A stretch of 64,000 nt of DNA from Blattamonas nauphoetae (taxonomy: Eukaryota > Preaxostyla > Oxymonadida): NCBI GenBank assembly GCA_033064195.1, contig JARBJD010000233.1:55366-119365 (forward strand), given 5' to 3'. The notes under the pieces were generated by a model, which saw only the letters and a program-made list of their open reading frames with translations, searched no databases and was not told the DNA's origin. Made by a program: the position numbers and the translations under genes. Positions within the stretch are counted from its first letter, which is position 1, and each line of letters opens with the position of its first letter. Shown piece after piece: positions 44,106 to 54,097 of this stretch.

Positions 44106-44135
44106 ATTTAAAAACGGGTTTGTGGAGGGTCTATG

Positions 44136-47100
44136 AGTTGATCTCCCCCACGGAGGAGAGTAAAATCGTTCAGTGAGCTTTTGAAGAGCTTCTTCGTCAT
44201 GTAAACAGTGATGATCTCACTCACCGTTTGATTTTTCTCTCTTTCTCAATTTATATATCATTCGCTTTCCTCAGTCTGTTTTGTTTCATTTTCACGATCG
44301 TGATCGCAGTTCCAAATGAATTTGAAGCTCGCACACGCGTCACCGTTACCCTGCTCACTCCATGTTTGTTGATTTTCTCTTTCACTCCTGTTTATCTCTT
44401 GACGATCTTCGTGCGTGAATTCAAATCGTCTACAGACGAAAATAGAGCTCTAAAGGGACCACAGGTTGAATCCGAGTTCTCTCCAATTCTGCGACATCTA
44501 TTCCTGACTCCAATTTGTCTCAACCAACAACACAGCTCGACAAAACCGAACCACACAATATTCTTTCGATTGGGAAGCTTGATTTGGAATGGAATACATC
44601 AATGGTCTGCCAACACCTTTTCTATGCATTTTGCAACTGTTTTCCTTTGTTTTAGACTCGACTCACTCGATTCATTGTGAATAAGATGTACGGGAATCCA
44701 TACGGAAGCGACACAGTTCTCCTCAATATTACAACAGAGTTTGTCGCAATTTTGCTTAATATTCCCTTTCTAGATGTACTGATGATACCCTCCCAGGGCT
44801 ATCACTCTCCTATGCCTTGTTCCTGTTCTCACGAGTCATACGAGTTCTCGGCAACCTGAACCAAATATCTAAGCCCGATATGCATTATCAAGCAATCTGT
44901 GCCCTTACAGAAATTGTGACTCTGATCAACAACACAGAATATACACTGGATTCCAAAGAGAAATGCCAGCAAATCACAAAAGCCCCGCCGCCGGTTGATC
45001 CCAACCGAATGCTTGACATTACTGGAGCTTGGCTGGCTGAATGCTGTATTACTGACAAGCCCGTATGCTTTTGTTGGATCTTTACTTGCTTATTCCAGGG
45101 TTTCGAAGGTGGACGCGCCAAAGCTATCAAATGCTACTTCATGCATTTCTCATCATTGTCAGTGACCACATTTTCGTCTACATACCTCGGCGCGTTCACA
45201 GCTGTTCTTTGCATTTGTCTTTAATCGCTGAGATCCCTCGTATGAACCCCTTCCCGAATGATGTTCCCGGAACACGGGCACTGTCATCGCTGATCTTTCC
45301 TTTCCTCCAGTTTGTCCTCTCAGAGGTCTGCAAGCCCCTCCCCTCATTCCCCAGCCCCATCCCAACGCGGCCATCCGACGAGACGCGCTGACCATCCTCA
45401 CCTCGCTCTATCCGTTCGGAAACCACTTTGGCGACCTGGCCAACCCTTCCTTCCCCGATGCCGTGTACACCGACGTTCCACATTCCCTTTCCGGAGTTCT
45501 TCTTGGATTGGGACAGCTGCGCCAACAATCCGTCGAAGGAAGAGGAACAACCAGACGCGGTGACAGAATTCAAGGCACTCTACACTTTTGTATCCCCTTT
45601 CCTCTCTCACTCTCAGCAGGAAGCCCGTCCGCACACTTTCCGCGAATTGTCCTCCGCCATTTTCTCGCTCCTGATGACACTTCTGAAGAACGGCGAAGAG
45701 CCTGACTTCAGCTGCTTCTCTCGACTGATGTGGACACTTACCAATGTCATCCACCACGAAACCAGCAACGCCCAGGAGCTCGACGCAAGACCTTCAGACC
45801 CGTTTGCGCAGCACAATCCGGTTCGCGAGGAGCAGTACAACTCGATGGACCGCGCGACACAAACCATCCAAGCCATCTTCAACTATTTCCAGAGTCCGTG
45901 CATCATGACCATGGTCGGCGGAGACAATCGATCGTCTGTTGGATCGAACGAGCCCGAGATTCTCGACTCGGAGAGGCACATTGTCTGCCTCGACAGCATC
46001 CACACCGTCGGATGTCTGCTCAACTTCCTCTCCACGCGTCATCGCACAATCTGCATCGACTGCATCTCCAGCCTCATCGCAACAACTCAATCGATTGTCA
46101 TCTCCACACAACGCCAGATCTCGTTCGGAAACAGCAAAGCGGACGAAGAAGCTGTGTCGTACTCCCTCCTTGTTTTGACAGATCTCTGCTGTTATTGTGC
46201 AGAGACACTTCTTGACCCAGCACACAGCTCACTCCACGAATCACTCTTCGTCCTCATTCAACTCTGCCTCCAATCTCAAAGCCACTCACCGCACACCCTG
46301 TCCGACTCCCCTCAAGTTCACTCCGTTTTCCACCTCGGATACACTCTCCTCAGAAAGAACGGCATGTTCCCCCTCCCACACGACACAACATCCTCCTCAC
46401 ATGCCCATCCGGACTTCTACACACAGAAGTCTGTGACTGAGTGGACAGCGCAGGCGGAGAAGGTCCGAAAGCATACCGAACGCAGTCTCTCCCAAAACCT
46501 CAATTCGGACGAAACATCATCGCCACTCCCGTTCCACGCAGGTTGCACTCATTCTGATCTTCCGAATCACTTTGGACCGCCGACAGTCTCCCGCTTCTTC
46601 CTCCAAAACAACGAGTCTCTGATGATGATGCTGGAGTCGCCTCCCGATCCCTCGCCGGAAGACGTGGAAGCTGCCCAAGTTCCTTTCACACGTCTTTTCG
46701 TCAGTGCTCCTCTCGCGGACAGTGCAAGGAATTGTTCAATTCGGAAGACGACGACCCGCTGTGCATCATGCTAAGGAAGCATCTTGGAGAGGACCAGACC
46801 GTCTTCAGCATGCCCACCGAAGTTGTGATCGACGACCAGCTTCCTCTCTTCCGCACCTCATGGTCTGACACACCCACGGTGATTCCTCGAGACGCCGTTT
46901 ATGCCTCGTCGACACAACAAGCAGATAACATCCAACAATCCACCACTCCATCGCACAAGCCATCGGCATTTGATTTGGAGACGGGCACTCTATTTTCGCC
47001 CACATTCCGTCCTTCTGTGTTCGATCCTGCACGTCCACTGTTCTCTCGCTGCATGCCTGGTGAGTTCTCGTTCATTTCGCAGTCACGCCAACTTGTCTCT

Positions 47101-47226
47101 CAGCTAGGCCTTGTCAACACAGCGTCAGCTGCAGACACATCCATCCACTTCCTTCAATTCTTCCTCACCACTTTTCGTCACAAAACCATGTCGTCTCGAG
47201 CAGTTCTTCGTTGTGTCGTTGATTAG
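44136..47226 (+). CDS. RalGAP/tuberin-like protein fragment with many 26-39-nt introns
   Basis: Well supported introns: 44739-44773, 45063-45098, 45204-45232, about 45326-45354 and 45462-45498, and a 26-nt one near 46677-46702. Joins give LLNITTECTDDTLPGLSL, CCITDKPGFEGGRAKAIK, FVLSEPHPNAAIRRDALT and DAFFLDWDSCANN. The product is helical; VIRVLGNLNQISKPDMHYQA, LLDITGAWLAE-like DITGAWLAECC, GFEGGRAKAIK and, near the end, FSFISQSRQLVSQLGLVN recall RalGAP alpha/beta chains just before their Rap-GAP domain. The Rap-GAP domain itself is absent: the frame stops at 47226, about 150 bp before the Mutator-like end. The 5' exon(s) upstream of 44656 are less certain. It seems to be a 3'-truncated host gene copy carried by the element. 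Family assignment rests on memory of the pattern, not an alignment. Confidence 0.5.
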
Positions 47227-47463
47227 ACTTGATCAACCCAGGATCCTTTGGTCAGATCTAAACATTGAATGGGATATTGTAGTGAAGTGGTTTAAAAAGC
47301 CAAAAAACATGATGTGATGTCTGTATTTAGGTTGTAGAAGAATAAAATGTGATAAAAAGTCGAAAATTCAGGGATAGTGACAGATCTGCGTGTAGACTTT
47401 CAGATCTGCGTCTAGACGGATCTGCAGATCTGCGTGTAGACTTTTTCGGATCTGAGCCTAGAC

Positions 47464-47875
47464 GGCATAATCCGACCCCGTGCCCCCCTCCAATATTTTA
47501 ACAGGAGCTTTGTTTAATATCACTTCACGATGTTTTTACAATTATTGCTCGATTTGAGACCGGGTTTTGGAGTTATGGATTTATCTACACTTCACCCGAT
47601 CCTTTTTCCAGACACTTTTTCATAATGTCGGATAGTCTTCACAGCCCCCCGCTCAAGAGCAGGGGGGGCTGTGAAGACTATTGGTGAATTCTCAAAAGTA
47701 CCATAGAAAAAAGGATCTTTGTGAAGTGTTGAAACAAATAATGGGCTGGATCCGGCCAAAAAGGGCAGCTTTTTTTCGCCCTCAAAATCACAAAATTTTA
47801 TCAAAAGTGTGTTTAATATTAAAAACCAGACATATTTGAAAATTTTGGTGAGGGGGCACGGGGTATGATTAAGCC
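47464..47875. mobile_element. 412-bp MITE with 8-bp duplication and central hairpin
   Basis: Ends GGCATAATCCGACCCCGTGC and, inverted, GGCTTAATCATACCCCGTGC; GCCTAGAC is duplicated at 47456-47463 and 47876-47883. The whole unit is roughly palindromic; its centre is a perfect 18-bp stem (47633-47650 with 47663-47680) closed by a 12-nt loop. It has no coding capacity. The duplicated GCCTAGAC belongs to the Mutator-like right end, so this insertion is younger than that element. Confidence 0.88.
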
Positions 47876-48113
47876 GCCTAGACCAACCCAATCAAGACGG
47901 ATGAATGGAGATGCGCTGAGTGTGAAATGCAGGCTGGTCCCACAATCAATAGCAGAGAGTGTGATGCGAGTGAACTGTAAGACACAAAGAAACCAGAAAA
48001 GAATTTGTAAGAAACGCCAACAGAACGAGAAGAGAGTGGTATGAGAATGAAATGAGCAGCAGAGACGAAGGAAGTGAGAGAGGGTCGTGTTCAGAACACA
48101 GAAACCTAAGAGC

Positions 48114-49402
48114 CTACTCGTGTGGGCAGCCCTGAGACGGTTTCGGCGATTTTGGACGTGGTTCGGGTGAACGATTCGGGAGCTCAAGAAGATCTCCCGC
48201 TGCTTCTTTCCTCTCTTCCTTGATCGACTCCAGGCGAGAAATAACCGATTCCACAGAAGGACGAGAAATCGGATTCAGATCCAGACATTCCAAAAGAAGT
48301 GTCGCGAGCTCAACTGGCTCAACCGAATCCATCCGAGGAACAACTCCCATCCCCAGCTGTCGCTGAGCATTCACTGCATCAGTTTCACCGAACGGAATCT
48401 GCCCTGTCGTGATTTCCCACAAGATCAGGCCAAGCCGAAAAACCAACACTTTTCCTGCATCAATGTCATTCTCACGATTCGCTTCTTCAGGCGCCGACCA
48501 CCGCTTCTCTTCTTGCGTCGTTTTCGGAACTCCAGATTGTGAAGCGATTCCTGTTGAGGCATGCGATTGTCGTTCCTCGTTCAGTCTGAAGCAGATCATG
48601 TTCGTAGGAGTGTAGAACACCCTGTGCGGATTCAGTCGTCGTAGTGCCACAGCGTCTTGGCGAAGCGAGAGCAGCTTCTCAATCGCTTTCGCCACATCCA
48701 ATCGCGTTTGGTGGATGTTCAGTGCGGCATCCCCATCACGCCGATGAAGTCGGTTGAACAGCGTGTCGTGCTGACTCGCCAATCCATCTTCGATCTTCGG
48801 ATGACCAAACTGATCCTCGTCAACAACAAGAACTGCTGTCTGACCAGGAAGCGCTTGCGCCACATTGTTCGTGTTCAGAATCGATGAATGAGAGTCGTGG
48901 AATGTCAACGCAGGATTCAACTGCTTCTGGCCAGCCGTGTGCACCGAGTTCTGATTGTCCTCGTTGTAGCATTCATCCTTCACCACTTCAATCTTCTCTT
49001 CCGCCTCGTTCAGCTCCTGCGGTTCTTCTTCCAGCTCACTCTTTCTCCATTTGTTCTTGTTGTGATGTCGCACCAACAGAATCACAATCAGAATCAATGC
49101 CAGAACAGCACACGACAGAACGACAACTAGCGGAATCCACCACTTCATGTTGTCTTTCAATGCTTGAGCGAATCGACCAGACGAGCTCTGCTGAATCAGG
49201 AAATTGTTCGGGGATGTTTCATTCTCTCCAAAAATCAGTCGACCTCGCCATTCCAGAGACGCGTCCAGAGATTCCAAAGACGAACTGGCAAGTGTCACAA
49301 CAATCTTCGTCTCAGTGAACGATGTTGCTGAGTCGACAGTGAGAGGGATTTGAGTTGAGTTGAATTCTGTTCCATCCTTTCCAATCTCAAACACTTCCAG
49401 GA
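48114..49402 (-). pseudogene. Family B receptor relic: TM helix and pseudokinase tail (3' part)
   Basis: The frame from the retroelement boundary at 49402 to 48114 is nearly identical to the tail of the receptor at 32840 (LEWRGRLIFGENETSPNNFL; WWIPLVVVLSCAVLALILIV; EEKRWSAPEEANRENDIDAG; LDLNPISRPSVESV). It continues, beyond the DIRS-type element at 49403-54097, into 54098-54217 (APLFIPTLSSASSSQ). Further 5' sequence is absent, so only the C-terminal quarter of a receptor remains. The kinase-like tail itself has no breaks, and as in its paralogue lacks the catalytic Asp. Confidence 0.75.
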
Positions 49403-49530
49403 TCAGTCTGCACTGATCATGTTCGTCTGAGCTCGGAAGAGTGAGAATCCTTCCACATCTGAAGTGAGAAGTTTGGTAATGGGTTAGATTCTCATCTGTT
49501 TTTTGTTTGAAGTTTGGTCACTTCGGAACG

Positions 49531-50679
49531 ATGGACAATTCAAGTAGCTTGGATTCGTTTCATAATCGGCTCAAGGAGTTACGAGGGTTCGCCGCCAAAG
49601 TTTTCACGACGATGTTGGTTCCGGAGTCGGAGGAGGCGCAGGAGTTCGCCAATATGCAAATGCCTCAATATCTGACTCCGGCCGCAGGAGCACTCTTCCA
49701 TTTAGTTCGTTTGATGATGGGGACGATAGACTTGGCCTTTGGTCTCGATTCGGAAAGTTGGCAGGCTGCCATTACCGGACTCGCACAGAGAGCCCCTCAA
49801 CGACAGGTTCTCACGCCTCAACCATTCACACGTAATCAAATTCCGTCACTGAACACACCTCAACTTGAGGATTTGGGCAGTACCACACCTCCGATCTTTC
49901 ACCTGCCAGCCCAACGCCAAGGCGTGCAATTCCAAACAGAACAACATGATGCAATCGAATCACTCCCCAATCGAGGTGCAAATGCGATGGATGAAGTGGA
50001 GATGAATGACCTCCAAACAACGATGGTGGAGGTGGCAACTGAACTGCCCCTTTTCACGTGGAACCCGGTCGCACTCCAAACATTACGTGAGGTGATGAAG
50101 CTGGTGGAAGGTATAAAGCTCAATGAGGACGTTATTCGAGAATTCGTGGCGAAGGAGGATCGGAGGGTCGACGACCTCCTGATTGCATTGAAGAAGGAGG
50201 CCTTCCACGGCGTCAAGCTTGCCTGTGGTTTGTTTCAAGCGGTTCAGCAAGGAATGCCAATTGGACAGGCGATCTGTCTCCAAGGGTATAAGGCAGCAGA
50301 GATTGTTAAGAGGATTGAACAAACACGGAAGGTGCTGGGGCTGAACATCCTTTCAAGCTTTAAAGGGGATGAGAGAGAACAAGACAATGCACGAAGACAG
50401 CGAGAAGAGCTGCAGAAGGAGATTCAGCAAGCGAGGGAGGTTCGCTCGATTGGGGCGGAAATGAAGCTAAGAAGACATACCCAGTTTTTTCGGCCGAACG
50501 CAGGCCCACGCTGGATCAGCTCCCAATACAATCAGAGGGGAGACTGGCGTGGGGGACAGCAGGTGGCACCTCCTCGATTCATCCCCTCTTCTCAACCGCG
50601 CCGCCAGTTTTCAAACAGGTTCTCGAATCACCCATCGCTCGTGGAAGACCAGAGGAGCGGACAACAAACAAGACAGTAG
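49531..50679 (+). CDS. DIRS gag-like protein
   Basis: First frame of the DIRS-type element. Starts MDNSSSLDSFHNRLKEL; central segment is helical and the C terminus is Arg/Gln-rich (RPNAGPRWISSQYNQRGD), suggesting nucleic-acid binding. No zinc knuckle is visible. Identity as gag rests on its position before the reverse transcriptase. Confidence 0.65.
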   Translation: MDNSSSLDSFHNRLKELRGFAAKVFTTMLVPESEEAQEFANMQMPQYLTPAAGALFHLVRLMMGTIDLAFGLDSESWQAAITGLAQRAPQRQVLTPQPFTRNQIPSLNTPQLEDLGSTTPPIFHLPAQRQGVQFQTEQHDAIESLPNRGANAMDEVEMNDLQTTMVEVATELPLFTWNPVALQTLREVMKLVEGIKLNEDVIREFVAKEDRRVDDLLIALKKEAFHGVKLACGLFQAVQQGMPIGQAICLQGYKAAEIVKRIEQTRKVLGLNILSSFKGDEREQDNARRQREELQKEIQQAREVRSIGAEMKLRRHTQFFRPNAGPRWISSQYNQRGDWRGGQQVAPPRFIPSSQPRRQFSNRFSNHPSLVEDQRSGQQTRQ

Positions 50680-50933
50680 AAGCTCCGACCGTTCACTTCG
50701 CATCTCACAACTGTTCAGTTCCCACAAGACCTACAACACTACTAACTTACAACACACATCAACACACTCTTGGTTTCAGTTACCTTTCACGGGATCTTTC
50801 TTTAACAGACAAAGTTCGGTCTTTCTTTCAACATCAAACACGAGAGAGGAGCGGCGTTCGGATTGGAGGCTTCATTCGGCACAAGGCGCAGGAATGGAGG
50901 CGATCAAGGTTTTATCAAGCTGTCAAGGAAGGA

Positions 50934-52451
50934 GTGAGGATCCCGTTCCTCTCCAAGCCAGAGTTGAAGGGACATTCGCAGTGTATTGTCAAGGGGGAGA
51001 AGGAGAGTCGAGCAATGAGGGAGTTAATTCTTGCGGAGATCAAAGAAGGAATGATAGTGAAGACCACGATCGACAAAGTGGTTCTTCTCAACAACACGTT
51101 CTTGGTTCCGAAGTCGGATGGAACGTATCGAAAGATTCTCGATTGTCGGCCAGCGAACAGGCTTTTGCTGCCGACGCACTTCAAGATGGAGAGCTGGACG
51201 ACAATTGTGGACACGATGAGGACTGGAGACTATCTGGCAAAGATCGACCTGCGGTTGGCATATCAACACGTCCCAATCCACAGCGACTCAGCCCAGTATC
51301 TATGCTTTACCTTCCAAAATATCTACTACAGCCACACAACTCTCCCGTTTGGACTCAGTCTCTCACCACTCATCTTCACCAAGATGATGAGGGAGGTCGT
51401 ATCAAAGCTCAGGAGGAGGATCAGGCTGGTCATCTATCTGGACGACATTCTGCTGATGGGGGAATCGGAGGAGGAGATGGAGAAGAGCATTCTGCTGACA
51501 TTGCTGGAATTGGACAGACTAGGATTCACTGTGAATCAGGAGAAGTCCATCCTCCAACCCTCAAGGCAGCTGGAGTTCCTCGGATTCCTCTGGAAGACCG
51601 AGTCGATGATGGTGGCCGCGACGAAGATGAAGCGGAAGAAGGCGTTCGTGAAGGTGAGGGACAGGCTGACACAGTGCAGACACCAGCGCCAGTGCGTCGG
51701 GCACGCACTGGCGTCGCTCGTAGGTGTCCTCCAGTCCTTCGCCATCGTCGAGGCGGAGACGTTCGTCCGAACAAGGAACCTGACGAGGAGGAAGGAGGAG
51801 ATCGTGGGAGACGGAGGATATCACAACCGAGGAGCTCTGGGGGACACAGAGATCGAGGAGCTCAGATGGTGGAAGGAACGATTGCAGAGGGAGATGGAAG
51901 CCAGCATCCGACCTTTCGTTCCAACCGTGGTCGTCACGACAGACGCATCGGAGTGGGGAATGGGCGCAGTCGTCAGCTCCAAAGGAAAGGAGGACACATT
52001 TCATCAGAGGACATTCAGCGAGGAGGAGAGGAAGCAGAGCAGCAATTGGAGAGAGATGCTTGCGGTCAGTTGGATCATCGAAGAGATGCAGAAGGAGAGG
52101 AGTTTGGAGGACGGGACGGACATCCTCCTCAAATCGGACAATTCAACCGTTGTCTTCAACATCAACCGGAGGAGTTGTGCCGTCTCACTCCTCCCTACCC
52201 TTCGAAACATTTTGTCGTATCTAACGCAACACAAACACAGAATGAGAGCAGTCCATATCCCAGGACGGGACAATCGTCAGGCAGACGAGTTGTCACGCGG
52301 AGAGGACGGAGGGGATTATCAGTTGAGGAGGATCTATATCGCATGGTGTGTCAGACATGGAAGGTCATCCCAACACTGGATGTGTTCGCCAACGCGTGGA
52401 ACACGCAGACAGAACGCTTTTGTGCGTGGAAGAGAAACGAACAGGCGATAG
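50934..52451 (+). CDS. DIRS reverse transcriptase and RNase H
   Basis: Contains reverse transcriptase motifs in order: FLVPKSDGTYRKILDCRPAN, YLAKIDLRLAYQHVPIHSD, TLPFGLSLSPLIFTKMM and the active site VIYLDDILLMG. RNase H-like motifs follow (VVVTTDASEWGMGAVVSS; LLKSDNSTVVFNIN; IPGRDNRQADELSR). The order and the LDD rather than FADD active-site context are those of DIRS and related elements. It overlaps the neighbouring frames, as is usual in the group. Confidence 0.9.
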   Translation: MRIPFLSKPELKGHSQCIVKGEKESRAMRELILAEIKEGMIVKTTIDKVVLLNNTFLVPKSDGTYRKILDCRPANRLLLPTHFKMESWTTIVDTMRTGDYLAKIDLRLAYQHVPIHSDSAQYLCFTFQNIYYSHTTLPFGLSLSPLIFTKMMREVVSKLRRRIRLVIYLDDILLMGESEEEMEKSILLTLLELDRLGFTVNQEKSILQPSRQLEFLGFLWKTESMMVAATKMKRKKAFVKVRDRLTQCRHQRQCVGHALASLVGVLQSFAIVEAETFVRTRNLTRRKEEIVGDGGYHNRGALGDTEIEELRWWKERLQREMEASIRPFVPTVVVTTDASEWGMGAVVSSKGKEDTFHQRTFSEEERKQSSNWREMLAVSWIIEEMQKERSLEDGTDILLKSDNSTVVFNINRRSCAVSLLPTLRNILSYLTQHKHRMRAVHIPGRDNRQADELSRGEDGGDYQLRRIYIAWCVRHGRSSQHWMCSPTRGTRRQNAFVRGRETNRR

Positions 52452-53751
52452 CCACGAACGGGCTGATGGTCGATTGGAGAGAGGAGATCGTCTGGGCCTT
52501 CCCACCCAACCCGCTCCTCCTCAAGACAGTGAGGAAGATGGAACGGGACGGATGCGAAGGAATCGTAGTGGCATTCGATTGGGCCACGCTCCCAGGTCAT
52601 TCAGAGCTCAAGCAATTGGCGACGAAAAAAGTGACACTGGGAAGGAGCACGGACGTTCTAGTCGAGGGACCTGGAGTCAAGGCAGCAGGAGCGAGCATCC
52701 CAGCTGGGATGGTGAAAGCATTCTTCGTTCCCAGGAGATCTGGGACACCCTCGGAGAGATGAAGGGACTGTCGGCGGAGGCAATCAGCAGTTGGAAAGGG
52801 GCCTTCGCAGAGAGAACGAGGGCACAGTATGCTGGAGAGATTAGGAGATGGGTGAGATGGTGTGTACAGGCGGGGAAGGAGTGGACACAGATTTCCGATG
52901 TGGAAGCTGCCAACTTTTTGGCTCAGCGAGGTGGAGGTAGAAGAACGAAGGAGGTGGCAAGATCTGCCTTGAGTTTCTTGTGCAAGCATTTGGGGATAGA
53001 CGATGTGAGTGAGTCATCAGCAGTCTCACTCTTCATTCGAGGAGAGAAGAAAAGGAACCCTACTCGCTCGAAGTACAACTCAATTTTCGACGCGAAGATT
53101 CTCATCCCTCATCTAAAAGACTATAAGGCAAGAGCATCCACTTTGAATCAATGGCAGTCCTTTCTTGCAGTCAGCCTCATCCTCCAACATGGAATGAGGT
53201 TCACTGAAATGACTTCAGTCCTTTGTGGGAGTATCCAGGTAGCAGAAGGGGGACAGACAGTGATTCTCCTGGCTGAGTTAAAGGTTCAGGTCGGACTTTC
53301 GCGTGTAGTGTTGAGGGAAGACAACCTTCCGAGCGAGCTCCGCGTTGGAGATGTTCTTCAGAGGACGAGCCAACGCATTCGTTCTCTCCGACCAACAGGT
53401 TGGGAGACAACATCGATCTTCTTCAATGACGTGACGATGCGGGAGAGGAAAGTGGAGGAGGTTAGAGGTTTGGTCAGACCTCTTATGCAATCAGCGGGAA
53501 TAGACGTCACCAAGTTCTCGCCCTATTCGTTGAAGCACGCGGGCATCTCGTCTCGGGTCATGAGTGGGGAGTCAATTGGGTCCACTGCACATTCAGTGCG
53601 CCTGTCCGCAAAGTCTGGCGTCATGGAAACGCACTATCTACTCCCAACACTCGCCGACACACAATGCAACCCTCAGTCGGAAAGTGAAATACACGATGAG
53701 TCTGAAGCAGTTCTCCCAAGCCCTCACTCTTCCGAGCTCAGACGAACATGA
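52348..53751 (+). CDS. DIRS tyrosine recombinase
   Basis: The recognisable part begins at about 52760 (MKGLSAEAISSWKGAFAERT) and shows a lambda-integrase-type layout: an N-terminal core-binding domain, HGMRFTEMTSVL carrying the first catalytic Arg, PYSLKHAGISSRVMSG with the second-box basic and aromatic residues, and a C-terminal SGVMETHYLLP with the likely catalytic Tyr. The segment before 52760 overlaps the preceding frame and is probably not translated in this frame. Confidence 0.8.
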   Translation: MSDMEGHPNTGCVRQRVEHADRTLLCVEEKRTGDSHERADGRLERGDRLGLPTQPAPPQDSEEDGTGRMRRNRSGIRLGHAPRSFRAQAIGDEKSDTGKEHGRSSRGTWSQGSRSEHPSWDGESILRSQEIWDTLGEMKGLSAEAISSWKGAFAERTRAQYAGEIRRWVRWCVQAGKEWTQISDVEAANFLAQRGGGRRTKEVARSALSFLCKHLGIDDVSESSAVSLFIRGEKKRNPTRSKYNSIFDAKILIPHLKDYKARASTLNQWQSFLAVSLILQHGMRFTEMTSVLCGSIQVAEGGQTVILLAELKVQVGLSRVVLREDNLPSELRVGDVLQRTSQRIRSLRPTGWETTSIFFNDVTMRERKVEEVRGLVRPLMQSAGIDVTKFSPYSLKHAGISSRVMSGESIGSTAHSVRLSAKSGVMETHYLLPTLADTQCNPQSESEIHDESEAVLPSPHSSELRRT

Positions 53752-53790
53752 TCAGTGCAGACTGATCCTCTGTTTGTCAAAGTGAGGAAG
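53730..53790. repeat. DIRS internal complementary region
   Basis: The sequence reads complement of the left outer end (GACGAACATGATCAGTGCAG) directly followed by the complement-oriented right outer end (TCCTCTGTTTGTCAAAGTGA). This junction is the template that DIRS elements use to complete their termini through a circular intermediate. Confidence 0.88.
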
Positions 53791-54097
53791 AGTGCCACCC
53801 ACCCACCCCGACGGTCACTGCATCTATCTTCGAAGTATTCTTTCATTCATCTATCTTCTGCTATTCTTTTTGTGTGTGTTGAAATTCATTGACTATCGTC
53901 TGGTCTTTTCTGTTTTTTCATGTTGTCTATCTTGGAGCGTATCGTTTGTTTTGTTGAGTGGCTTACCTTCTTGAATGAAACTTCTTCAGCTCTCATCGCA
54001 TCTCACTTTCCTGCTCCCAAGAATCTAACCCATTACCAAACTTCTCACTTCAGATGTGGAAGGATTCTCACTCTTCCTCACTTTGACAAACAGAGGA

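Larger units (their letters stand above)
41830..44131. mobile_element. Pogo-type non-autonomous element nested in the Mutator-like element
   Basis: Ends are GTCCCTCCACAAACCCGT (left) and, inverted, GACCCTCCACAAACCCGT (right), each adjoining TA (41828-41829; 44132-44133). A second AACCCG box lies 19 bp further in on the left; on the right, the interval between the two boxes has been opened by another element (43657-44105). The double AACCCG layout matches the pogo-like element at 35110 and the foldback at 5891. No transposase is recognised; minus-strand exon-like sequence lies between 42.0 and 43.0 kb. Exact ends are uncertain by two bases. Confidence 0.7.
41622..47889. mobile_element. Mutator-like element (9-bp duplication) carrying host gene pieces
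   Basis: Long inverted ends start GGGTAGGTCTAGACTCAG (left, 41622-41712) and GGGTTGGTCTAGGCTCAG (right, inverted, 47380-47463 continued at 47876-47889 because a MITE sits in it). The ends contain a string of CAGATCTG boxes and match over about 90 bp. AATCAAGAC is duplicated at 41613-41621 and 47890-47898. A 9-bp duplication with long ends is diagnostic for Mutator-like elements. No MURA-type transposase is recognised. Inside are a nested pogo-like element (41830-44131), an intron-bearing RalGAP/tuberin-like gene fragment (to 47226), and unassigned spacer. This is the organisation of a Pack-MULE that has captured genomic (unspliced) gene sequence. Confidence 0.8.
49403..54097 (+). mobile_element. 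DIRS-type tyrosine-recombinase retrotransposon
   Basis: About 4.7 kb. The left end begins TCAGTCTGCACTGATCATG and the right end finishes TTGACAAACAGAGGA; both contain an inverted block with CCATTACCAAACTTCTCACT. An internal complementary region at about 53730-53790 joins the complements of the two outer ends, as the DIRS replication model requires. There is no target duplication, also typical. Parts in order: gag-like protein, reverse transcriptase with RNase H, tyrosine recombinase, in overlapping frames. It looks largely whole and recent (end repeats and internal region agree closely). It is inserted in a family B receptor relic. Confidence 0.92.

Noticed and set aside
50549-52762. 737-codon frame overlapping the DIRS reverse transcriptase
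   Set aside because: Most of it is Arg/Gly/Asp/Ser-rich antisense-like composition in a shifted frame over the reverse transcriptase; not called as a separate gene.
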